A program made the translations under genes and the position numbers. From assembly GCA_964464435.1 (NCBI GenBank), contig CAYXGE010000052.1, positions 1-13,557 of the forward strand: 13,557 bases of DNA. The letters run 5' to 3'. The notes beneath the pieces were generated by a model, which made no database searches, was not told where the DNA came from, and saw only the letters and a list, made by a program, of their open reading frames with translations. Positions 1 to 6,489 of the stretch are shown here, piece after piece. This stretch comes from CAYXGE01 sp964464435. Lineage in GTDB: Bacteria; Pseudomonadota; Gammaproteobacteria; Burkholderiales; Methylophilaceae. How positions within the stretch are numbered: the stretch's first letter is position 1; each line of letters opens with the position of its first letter.

Positions 1-209
1 ACATCACGCAGTGCTAAATTGTTTAAGCCACTGGCTAGTTTGACCTTGCGCTGATCTTTTACTAGAGCCAAATCGCTGTTGTAGATGGTAACGGCGACTG
101 ATTGTTGATCATCTAATGTGCTACGAATTTCATCTAACTCCATGGATAGTGCTCCTGCAGAAATAAGCGAAAGTACTGATGCTGCGATTGTTTTTGTCTT
201 GAATGACAT
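1..209 (-). CDS. DUF4139-type secreted protein, N-terminal fragment
   Basis: This is the first 69 codons of a minus-strand gene that continues beyond base 1. The protein opens with MSFKTKT followed by a hydrophobic stretch (AASVLSLISAGALS), a typical Sec signal peptide, so export to the periplasm or outer envelope is inferred. The mature part (about residues 31-69) contains VTIYNSDLALVKDQRKVKLASG and then NNLALRDV. This matches the opening strand pattern of DUF4139-domain proteins as I remember them (a 'yN..LALV.d.R...l..G...L...dV' signature). The function of that family is not established. The ATG at 209 is preceded by GGAG with 7 bases of spacing, which supports this start. It lies downstream of creD in the same direction, but with a hairpin and a possible promoter between, so it is probably its own transcription unit. 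Confidence 0.7.
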   Translation of the reverse strand, partial: MSFKTKTIAASVLSLISAGALSMELDEIRSTLDDQQSVAVTIYNSDLALVKDQRKVKLASGLNNLALRD

Positions 210-246
210 GCTGAGGCTCCGTAGCGTGAATGTGTTGTCATCAACG

Positions 247-276
247 TTTAAAGCGAGATTAAGTTGACGATATCAA
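247..276 (-). promoter_or_regulatory. Candidate sigma70 promoter for the DUF4139 gene
   Basis: Read on the minus strand, TTGATA (276-271) is followed after 18 bases by TTTAAA (252-247). These match the -35 and -10 consensus at 5/6 and 4/6. The predicted start near 240 would leave a leader of about 30 bases before the ATG at 209. It is a pattern match only. Confidence 0.35.
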
Positions 277-286
277 GCAGATTGTA

Positions 287-316
287 ACAGAGGCACAAAG
301 CGTTTTGCGCCTCTGT
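287..316 (-). terminator. Hairpin after creD, probable terminator
   Basis: ACAGAGGC (287-294) pairs with GCCTCTGT (309-316). After one A/C mismatch, CAAA (296-299) pairs with TTTG (304-307) around a 4-base GCGT loop. The structure lies 11 bases past the creD stop codon. Neither strand has a convincing run of T after it (the minus strand continues TACAATCTG), so it may be a weak or Rho-assisted terminator or an mRNA-stabilising 3' structure. Confidence 0.5.
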
Positions 317-327
317 ATGTTGTAGCG

Positions 328-1638
328 TTAAACTGTTTTTTGTAGTTGATACCAATCAATTTTACGGGTAAGTAGCATCACTGCCGCAAGTGCCGTAAAC
401 ATGACACAAGTGCCCATGAGTAAGGCATTGTCTTCTGAATGAAGCACCCCATAAAGCAAGCCATACATGATAGTAAGCGAGGTGGCAAAGCTCATAGCAG
501 AGGCGTGGCTATTTAATATGCCTGCTAAATACACTTCAATCAGTGCCACGCAGGCTAAGCCTGCAATAAGGTAGGCATAAGCAAATGCCATATGCTCTGA
601 TAAGCTAATCATGAGTAAAAAGAACATGGCCATGGCTAAGCCAACTAATAAATATTGCATGGGGTGAATAGCCAGTGTTTTACCAATTTCAAACAAGAAG
701 AAGCCAGTAAATACAAGTACTACAAACATAAGACCATATTTGACTGCGCGCTCAGACAACAAATAAATATTCACAGGGTCAATAAAATCTACGGCAAACA
801 CCTCGCTATTAGCGGCATAGTTTTCACTTTGTACGTTTGTATTACGGGCAATTTTTGGTAATTGCCATTGTGCAGTAAAGCCTTGTTTAGAGATGCTAGT
901 GCTTTTAGGTAAAAACCCGTTAAACGATGGGTGAGGCCAAGAAGAGCTAAGCTTCATTTGAGTATCTTCTGCAACGGGGCTTAGGCTAAAACGTTTGGTT
1001 CCTTCTAACTCTAAGGCAAATTGGTAAGCCAGTGGTTGCGTTTGCAATAGGTCTGCAATTTCAAGCTTTGCATGCATGCCACTGCCTGTAATGGGGTTCA
1101 TAGCACCTTGTTTAAATAGCAGTTTTTTGCCGTTAATATGTAACTGTGGGCTATTGCGTATGCCACGCGCATCGCCCAATGACACAATAAAATAGGCAGA
1201 TAGCGGTAATACCTCCTCCATTGGATTTTCTAAGCCTAAATTTTTGGGCACGATAAAATCACCTTTAATTTGGCTATTTAAGCTAAATAATCTGGCTTTA
1301 TAAATACCACGGCTACGTGTGGTGACATCTGCCTTGGCATCTACCATTAACTGGTTGGGGGTCAATACCGTGTGATAAGTGCTAAACCCAGCCTCGCCAT
1401 AGCTTGGCTTACCATCTTTATCTGTTGCTAATTTGTTGCGTAATTTATAGGTCACCACAATAAATGGCCCGTTAATGTTTTGGTTACCTGCCGCAGTTTG
1501 TGCAATTTCATCTTCTACGCTCGCTTGCAGGTTTTTTCGTTCAAATATTTTGCCTTCAATCATGCTTAATGGAATAAGCAACATCAAAGCAATCAAAGTA
1601 ATCGTGATGAGTTTTCTCAATAAAGGTTGTTTTAACAT
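328..1638 (-). CDS. creD: CreD, inner-membrane cell envelope integrity protein
   Basis: This 436-residue protein matches the CreD family; the E. coli protein is about 450 residues. One N-terminal membrane segment lies at about residues 10-27, just before the family-typical stretch MIEGKIFERKN. A large, probably periplasmic, domain follows (about 30-295, including NGPFIVVTY). The last 135 residues are a bundle of about five hydrophobic helices ending in a charged tail (RKIDWYQL). In enterobacteria creD is the main gene induced by the CreBC two-component system, and its loss or overexpression affects envelope stress and resistance to some colicins and beta-lactams; its biochemical role is unknown. 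The start is supported by AAGGA 7 bases upstream. It follows creC on the same strand, but the intervening DNA contains an assembly gap, so the true distance and promoter are not visible. Confidence 0.93.
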   Translation of the reverse strand: MLKQPLLRKLITITLIALMLLIPLSMIEGKIFERKNLQASVEDEIAQTAAGNQNINGPFIVVTYKLRNKLATDKDGKPSYGEAGFSTYHTVLTPNQLMVDAKADVTTRSRGIYKARLFSLNSQIKGDFIVPKNLGLENPMEEVLPLSAYFIVSLGDARGIRNSPQLHINGKKLLFKQGAMNPITGSGMHAKLEIADLLQTQPLAYQFALELEGTKRFSLSPVAEDTQMKLSSSWPHPSFNGFLPKSTSISKQGFTAQWQLPKIARNTNVQSENYAANSEVFAVDFIDPVNIYLLSERAVKYGLMFVVLVFTGFFLFEIGKTLAIHPMQYLLVGLAMAMFFLLMISLSEHMAFAYAYLIAGLACVALIEVYLAGILNSHASAMSFATSLTIMYGLLYGVLHSEDNALLMGTCVMFTALAAVMLLTRKIDWYQLQKTV

Positions 1639-1684
1639 GGTAGGGTCCTTAATCGTGTTGAGTATTCATATGACACAAGCTGCG

Positions 1685-1784
1685 NNNNNNNNNNNNNNNN
1701 NNNNNNNNNNNNNNNNNNNNNNNNNNNNNNNNNNNNNNNNNNNNNNNNNNNNNNNNNNNNNNNNNNNNNNNNNNNNNNNNNNNN
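1685..1784. other. Assembly gap of 100 N
   Basis: Exactly 100 consecutive N separate the creD upstream region from the creC downstream region. A run of exactly 100 is the usual placeholder for a scaffold gap of unknown length, so real sequence, possibly including the creD promoter or a small gene, may be missing. Any reading frame drawn through it has no support. In 1639-1684 I see only the creD ribosome-binding site, and in 1785-1884 a CreB-box-like repeat and a weak hairpin. Confidence 0.97.
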
Positions 1785-1848
1785 TCATCTCCTAATGAAT
1801 GTGAGATGACAGTTTGCCTAGCTGATATGTGCAGAGCATGGGCTGATT

Positions 1849-1864
1849 GTGTGCCCAATGTGAA
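1849..1864 (-). promoter_or_regulatory. CreB box (cre-tag)-like direct repeat upstream of creD
   Basis: Read in the creD direction the DNA shows TTCAC (1864-1860), six bases, then CACAC (1853-1849). The E. coli CreB binding site is known as a direct repeat TTCAC-N6-TTCAC, so this is an 8/10 match with exact spacing and the expected orientation. It lies in the creC-creD interval beside the assembly gap. The same bases overlap a small inverted repeat (TGGGC 1839-1843 with GCCCA 1853-1857), so a structural reading is also possible. Confidence 0.35.
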
Positions 1865-1884
1865 GTTTGCTTGGGGGTATTTAA

Positions 1885-3309
1885 TTAAGCGATTGGCAAT
1901 ATTAATGTAGCACACACACCTGTTGGGCTTTGGTTTTGCAGTGTTACTTGTCCCTGATGCAGTTGTGCTACTTCTTTTACAAAGGCCAAGCCTAGGCCTG
2001 TGCTTTTGTCGCCGTTGGGGCGCTGTAATGAGTAAAAGCGCTCAAATATTCGCGTCATAGCATAGTCTGGAATTCCCGCACCTGCGTCTTGAATACTCAT
2101 GTGCACCATGCCTTGTTTTATCGTGGCATTTATTACAATTTGGCTGTGTGCGGGTGAAAAATCAATGGCGTTGTCTAGTAAGTTAAATAGCGCCTGATGC
2201 AGTAAAAATCGCTCGCCTTGCACTAATAAGCTGTCATCACAATGCGTGATAATCGTAATATGGTGTTCAGCGAGTTTAAGCTTACAATCTGCTAAAACCG
2301 CTTGTATAAGGGCGCTAACGGAAATGTTTTCGCGCTGTGTAAGTTGCCGTTTATGTTCTAGTTTTGCCAGTGCTAAGAGTTTGTCTAACATGCTTTTGAG
2401 GCGGGTAGATTGCGCTTTGATACTTTGCGTAAACTGTGTTTTGGCTTGCGCGCTTGGGTTGCCTTCAAGTAGTTCAGCTGCACCAGTAATCGCTGTAAGC
2501 GGGCTTTTCATTTCGTGAATGAGGTGATGCACATAGGCTTCAATATATTCACGTCCATCTAGTCTTTCGCGCATGTCGTTCAAGGCATGTCCAAGCTCTT
2601 GCAACTCGCTACTCCCTAGTTTTGGCAAGGGCGTTTTATTATCTAAACTGACGTGCTTGGCATAATTTCTAAGCTGCTCAATGGCACGATTTAGCCACCA
2701 AGTAAACATAAGTCCAATCAGTAAGGCTCCGCCCATCAACCACCAACCACCGCGCGTAATTCGATGTTGGCTTTTATCAATGAACGGTTGCACGCTTAAG
2801 GTAGGTTTGGCTAAGGTAAGCACACCAACCAGCTTACCATTGACTTTAATGGGTGCAGATACGTGCATAACAGAGCTACGTTCATCATTAGGATTGGTTC
2901 GTGAGCTACGTGCGCCATATTGTCCACGTAGCGTGCGGTAAATATTGTTCCACTGAGAATAATCTTTGCCAACATCCTGATGGTTTGAGTCATACACCAC
3001 CATGCCTTGGCTGTCGGTAATATAGAGTTGCAGACTTAATTGATTTTTCTTAAACCCCCAAATGCTGGCTTTAGGGTTGGTGTCTTGATATTGTGCAAAC
3101 GCTTGTGTGAGATGCCTATATTGGGCTTTATTATCTTGCATATCCACTGCGGCAATTTCAGCCAGTAAATAGGCGCTATCCACCAAAGTTTCTTCCATGG
3201 TTTGTCTTACGCCAGGTTTTACTTCCTCACTAAAGGTGTTGAGCACAAACCACGCGGCTAAACCGACAATTAAAAAATAGCCAAGTAATAATCTAAGTGA
3301 AATGCTCAT
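1885..3309 (-). CDS. creC: CreC, membrane sensor histidine kinase
   Basis: This 474-residue kinase is the sensor that phosphorylates CreB. A membrane segment lies at about residues 6-24, a sensor domain faces the periplasm (about 25-185), and a second membrane segment sits at about 188-206 (GGWWLMGGALLIG). A HAMP-like linker follows at about 207-257. The HisKA H-box is LIHEMKSPLTAI with the phospho-accepting His265. The ATPase domain shows the N-box (LLDNAIDFS, Asn380), G1 (DAGAG, 408-412), F-box (FERFY) and G2 (GLGLAFV, 438-444), so all catalytic boxes are intact. The length equals that of E. coli CreC. Its ATG overlaps the creB stop codon by four bases (ATGA), indicating translational coupling. 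The signal is not firmly known; in E. coli it relates to growth on fermentation products or minimal medium. Confidence 0.92.
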   Translation of the reverse strand: MSISLRLLLGYFLIVGLAAWFVLNTFSEEVKPGVRQTMEETLVDSAYLLAEIAAVDMQDNKAQYRHLTQAFAQYQDTNPKASIWGFKKNQLSLQLYITDSQGMVVYDSNHQDVGKDYSQWNNIYRTLRGQYGARSSRTNPNDERSSVMHVSAPIKVNGKLVGVLTLAKPTLSVQPFIDKSQHRITRGGWWLMGGALLIGLMFTWWLNRAIEQLRNYAKHVSLDNKTPLPKLGSSELQELGHALNDMRERLDGREYIEAYVHHLIHEMKSPLTAITGAAELLEGNPSAQAKTQFTQSIKAQSTRLKSMLDKLLALAKLEHKRQLTQRENISVSALIQAVLADCKLKLAEHHITIITHCDDSLLVQGERFLLHQALFNLLDNAIDFSPAHSQIVINATIKQGMVHMSIQDAGAGIPDYAMTRIFERFYSLQRPNGDKSTGLGLAFVKEVAQLHQGQVTLQNQSPTGVCATLILPIA

Positions 3310-3980
3310 GCAATACTATAGCCCATGCCACGATGGGTAATAATTGGCGATTGATTGGGGGTGATGTCGGCTAGCTTGGCGCGCAGGGTTTTAATATGGG
3401 TATCTACGGTTCTATCTGAGGTCTCTAAAGCATCTTGCCAAACCGTATCCATCAACTCTGTACGCGAATAAATGCGCCCAGCATGCCGTAATAAGGCTTT
3501 AAGCAATAAATACTCATAGCGCGTTAAATCAAGTAATTTGCCACAGTACATAATACGTGCAGCAACTTCATCAATCGTAAATGGGCTACTAGAGGCTTGA
3601 GGGCTTTGCGTATTGTATTGGCTTCGCCGCAATTGGGCTCGTACGCGAGCAACTAATTCACGCGGAGAAAATGGCTTAAGCATGTAATCATCTGCGCCCA
3701 CTTCCAAACCAACAATACGATCTACTTCATCGGCGCGCGCGGTCAACATTAATATTGGGGTATGGCTAAAAGCACGGATTTGTTTGCATACCTCAAAGCC
3801 GTTGATGTCAGGTAAGCCAACATCGAGAATTAGCATATCAAAAGTGTGCGCTTGGTGCATTGTTACTGCGGTTTGGCCTAGTGTGCAATGGCTAGTTTGG
3901 TAATGCTCGTTTGCTAAAGCGTAAATAATAACTTGCGCAATGGCGGGTTCATCTTCAATGATTAAAATACGCTCTGCCAT
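3306..3980 (-). CDS. creB: CreB, OmpR-family response regulator
   Basis: This is a 224-residue DNA-binding response regulator. The receiver domain (1-115) has the acidic pair Asp10/Glu11, phospho-acceptor Asp53 in LILDVGLPD, Thr80 in MLTARAD and Lys102 in LKPFSPREL, so the full active site is present. The C-terminal half is an OmpR/PhoB winged helix (about 125-222), with the typical LTRYEYLLLKALL and SDRTVDTHIKTLRAKL segments. I chose the ATG at 3980 (MAERILIIEDE), the usual family start. An in-frame TTG at 3995 would add five residues and overlap maf. The gene begins one base after the maf stop codon and overlaps creC by four bases, so maf-creB-creC look co-transcribed. The sequence resembles CreB more than PhoB or OmpR, and the adjacent creC and creD confirm it. 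Confidence 0.92.
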   Translation of the reverse strand: MAERILIIEDEPAIAQVIIYALANEHYQTSHCTLGQTAVTMHQAHTFDMLILDVGLPDINGFEVCKQIRAFSHTPILMLTARADEVDRIVGLEVGADDYMLKPFSPRELVARVRAQLRRSQYNTQSPQASSSPFTIDEVAARIMYCGKLLDLTRYEYLLLKALLRHAGRIYSRTELMDTVWQDALETSDRTVDTHIKTLRAKLADITPNQSPIITHRGMGYSIA

Positions 3981-3981
3981 A

Positions 3982-4560
3982 TTAAATGACAGCAACCCCA
4001 GCGTTTTGTAGCATGCTTACTAGTTTGATTAAGGGTAAACCAACCAATGCATTAGGATCATCTCCTGTCATTTTTTCAATGACAGCAATACCCAAGCCTT
4101 CAGATTTTGCACTACCTGCACAGTCATAAGGTTGTTCTAACTTTAGATAATGCTCAATCTGGGCGTCTGTTAAATGTCTAAAAGTAACAGAATAGGGTAC
4201 ATTTTCTACCTGCATTTCACCAGTAGTAGCATTTAATAGGCATAAAGCACTATGAAACATCACAGTTTTCCCACGCATCGTTTGTAACTGTTTAACAGCG
4301 TTGACATGCGTCATAGGTTTGCCAACTTGTATGCCATCAAACGTAGCCACTTGATCACAACCAATAATTAGGGCATTGGGGTAATCTAGCGCTACGTGGC
4401 GTGCTTTGAGTTGCGCTAGCCTTAAAGCGGTCTGTTCTGGTGCTTCACCTAGCAATGGCGTTTCATCAACCTCAGGTTTCACGCAGGTGAACGGTATGCG
4501 TAATTTTTGCAAAAGTTCGCGACGGTAGGGTGATGAAGAAGCGAGTATAAGGGGTTGCAT
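3982..4560 (-). CDS. yceF: Maf/YceF-type nucleotide pyrophosphatase
   Basis: This 192-residue Maf-family protein hydrolyses the alpha-beta phosphate bond of a non-canonical or modified NTP. It is cytoplasmic and acts in nucleotide-pool housecleaning. It shows the N-terminal phosphate-binding SSSPYRRELL (8-17), PEVDE (29-33), IIGCDQV with catalytic Asp69, the conserved GKPMTH motif and GLPLIKL near the end. Extended similarity to E. coli YceF (SP[WY]RR, CAGS.KSEG.GI, DPN.LVGLPL) puts it in the YceF subgroup, known to prefer 7-methyl-GTP, rather than the YhdE subgroup (dTTP/UTP). In E. coli yceF is the divergent neighbour of yceD. Here two carboxylase genes separate them. No Shine-Dalgarno sequence is visible before the ATG at 4560, and the oadA terminator ends only about 11 bases upstream, so its promoter is unclear. 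Confidence 0.9.
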   Translation of the reverse strand: MQPLILASSSPYRRELLQKLRIPFTCVKPEVDETPLLGEAPEQTALRLAQLKARHVALDYPNALIIGCDQVATFDGIQVGKPMTHVNAVKQLQTMRGKTVMFHSALCLLNATTGEMQVENVPYSVTFRHLTDAQIEHYLKLEQPYDCAGSAKSEGLGIAVIEKMTGDDPNALVGLPLIKLVSMLQNAGVAVI

Positions 4561-4571
4561 AGTGTTATTCT

Positions 4572-4604
4572 AAAATAAAAAAGCCGACAGCGGGCTGTCG
4601 GCTT
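4572..4604 (-). terminator. Intrinsic terminator of the accC-oadA operon
   Basis: AAGCCGACAG (4581-4590) and CTGTCGGCTT (4595-4604) form a perfect 10-bp stem with a 4-base loop. On the minus strand the stem is followed by TTTTATTTTA, a canonical Rho-independent terminator. It begins about 16 bases after the oadA stop codon. On the plus strand there is no T tract after the stem, so it acts in one direction. Confidence 0.93.
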
Positions 4605-4620
4605 ATGATAAAGGAGTTTC

Positions 4621-6465
4621 TTATTCTGGTTGAATTTCTAGCAAGGTTTCATCGGGTGTAACACTGTCACCTTTATGAACATTAACAGCAATCACCACCC
4701 CTGATTTAGGTGCTTGAATTTCGTTTTCCATTTTCATGGCTTCAATCACCAACACAGCATCACCCGCTTTAACGCGGTCGCCAGCTTTGACTTTAACATC
4801 CACAATACTGCCAGGCATTGCTGTAGTCACACAGCCAGCATGCGTAGGGCGTGGGCGACCACTACCACCAGTGCTTACAGCGGCGGCTTTTTTCTTACTG
4901 CCAGATTTTCCGCCTGATACTTCAATTTCACTTAAGGTTTCTACAATGACTTCCTCGGCAATGCCATCCACAGACACATAGTAAGGACGCAATTCTTCAC
5001 CTGCATGACCACTACCTGTGAGTTTAATATGGAATGTTTCACCATGTAGCGTTACTTTAAACTCGTTGGGCGCGTAGCGCGCAGCACCCGCTTGCACAGT
5101 TTCTTTAGTGAGTAACGCCTCCGGTTTTAAAGTGCCTGCATTACGCTCTTGTAAGAAGGTTTTTGCCAAATCTGGAAACATGGCATAAGTCAGTACGTCT
5201 TCTTCAGTCTTGGCTAAGCCTTCAGCCAAAATATTGAGTTTATCCATCTCTGGCTCAAGCATGTCCGCAGGACGGCAGGTAATGACTTCACCATCACCAA
5301 CGGCCAAATTTTTAATTTCCGCATTGACTTCGCTTGGCGGTTTGCCGTATTGACCTAAGAAATAGTTTTTTACTTCATTAGTAATCGATTTATAGCGCGA
5401 ACCAGTCATTACGTTTAATACAGCTTGTGTTCCGACAATTTGTGAAGTGGGTGTCACTAATGGAGGAAAACCCAAATCTTGACGCACGCGTGGAATCTCA
5501 CTTAACACTTCATCCATGCGGTTGAGTGCACCTTGCTCTTTTAGTTGATTGGAAAGATTAGAAATCATGCCACCAGGGACTTGGTTTACCAGTACGCGCG
5601 TATCTACACCGGTAAACTCACTTTCAAACTGCCAGTATTTTTTACGCACTTCACGGAAGTAAGCGGTAATTTCTTGCAATTTAATTAAATCTAAGCCGGT
5701 ATCGTAGGGTGTACCTTGCAATGCAGCCACCATGCTTTCAGTGGATGGGTGACTTGCACCTTCTCCAAATGAAGAGTTGCAAGTATCAATAATACTCGCG
5801 CCGTTTTCAATCGCCTTCATTAATGCAATATTGGCAAAGCCAGAAGTTGCGTGGGTATGTACGTGGATTGGCAGTTTGACCTCTGCTTTAATGGCTTTGA
5901 CCAGATCACCAGCAATACTCGGCAATAAGATACCCGCCATGTCTTTAATGCCAATGCTGTCAGCGCCCATGCTTTCCAACTCTTTTGCAAGGCTTACAAA
6001 GTAGGCAATATCATGCACAGGGCTGGTGGTATAAGAAATCGTACCGATGGCATGTTTTTTTAATTTTTTAACCGCGCTAATGGCTTCACGCATATTGCGT
6101 AAATCGTTCATGGCATCAAAAATACGGAATACATCAACACCACCATTGGCAGCTTGTTTAACAAAAGCATGTACCACATCATCTGAATAGTGACGATAAC
6201 CTAATAAGTTCTGACCACGTAACAACATATTGATACGGCTATTAGGCATCGCTTTACGAAGTTTTCTTAAGCGCTCCCAAGGGTCTTCTTTTAAGAACCG
6301 TACGCAGGCATCAAAGGTTGCACCTCCCCAGGCTTCTATAGACCAAAAGCCAATGTTGTCCATTTGTTTAGCAATTGGCAACATATCTTCCGTTCTCATG
6401 CGGGTGGCAATCAGTGATTGGTGTCCATCGCGTAAAACTAATTCAGTAACGTGTATTTTGCTCAT
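4621..6465 (-). CDS. pycB: Pyruvate carboxylase subunit B (carboxyltransferase + biotin carrier; OadA-like)
   Basis: This 614-residue protein transfers CO2 from carboxybiotin to pyruvate, giving oxaloacetate. The HMGL-like carboxyltransferase barrel (about 1-275) starts with ELVLRDGHQSL (metal ligand Asp13), has Lys174 in GIKDMAG, expected to be carbamylated, and the metal-binding HVHTH (201-205). A conserved PYC_OADA domain (about 290-500) and a Gly/Ser/Lys-rich linker (about 520-540) follow. The C-terminal biotinyl domain carries EAMKMEN, with biotinylated Lys578. Automated pipelines often name this oxaloacetate decarboxylase alpha. However, no membrane beta (OadB) or gamma subunit is nearby, and a biotin carboxylase gene lies 24 bases upstream in the same operon. 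The two-subunit (alpha4beta4) pyruvate carboxylase known from Pseudomonas is therefore the better reading. An AGAGA sequence just before the ATG can act as ribosome-binding site. Confidence 0.88.
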   Translation of the reverse strand: MSKIHVTELVLRDGHQSLIATRMRTEDMLPIAKQMDNIGFWSIEAWGGATFDACVRFLKEDPWERLRKLRKAMPNSRINMLLRGQNLLGYRHYSDDVVHAFVKQAANGGVDVFRIFDAMNDLRNMREAISAVKKLKKHAIGTISYTTSPVHDIAYFVSLAKELESMGADSIGIKDMAGILLPSIAGDLVKAIKAEVKLPIHVHTHATSGFANIALMKAIENGASIIDTCNSSFGEGASHPSTESMVAALQGTPYDTGLDLIKLQEITAYFREVRKKYWQFESEFTGVDTRVLVNQVPGGMISNLSNQLKEQGALNRMDEVLSEIPRVRQDLGFPPLVTPTSQIVGTQAVLNVMTGSRYKSITNEVKNYFLGQYGKPPSEVNAEIKNLAVGDGEVITCRPADMLEPEMDKLNILAEGLAKTEEDVLTYAMFPDLAKTFLQERNAGTLKPEALLTKETVQAGAARYAPNEFKVTLHGETFHIKLTGSGHAGEELRPYYVSVDGIAEEVIVETLSEIEVSGGKSGSKKKAAAVSTGGSGRPRPTHAGCVTTAMPGSIVDVKVKAGDRVKAGDAVLVIEAMKMENEIQAPKSGVVIAVNVHKGDSVTPDETLLEIQPE

Positions 6466-6489
6466 AATCTCTTGGTCTCAAAAACTTAA

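Noticed and set aside
1649..1915. Minus-strand reading frame through the N gap
   Set aside because: More than a third of it is undefined bases, it overlaps the creC 3' end, and the rest has no recognisable features.
3981..3995. TTG start for creB adding MLSFN
   Set aside because: It would overlap maf and the extra residues are not typical; the ATG at 3980 gives the normal receiver-domain start.
4714..4981. Plus-strand frames opposite the pycB 3' end
   Set aside because: They are antisense to the biotinyl domain and linker, which are strongly conserved; the products look like low-complexity shadows.
4621..6465. Na+-pumping oxaloacetate decarboxylase alpha subunit
   Set aside because: No beta or gamma membrane subunit is nearby and the operon partner is a biotin carboxylase, so a pyruvate carboxylase subunit fits better.
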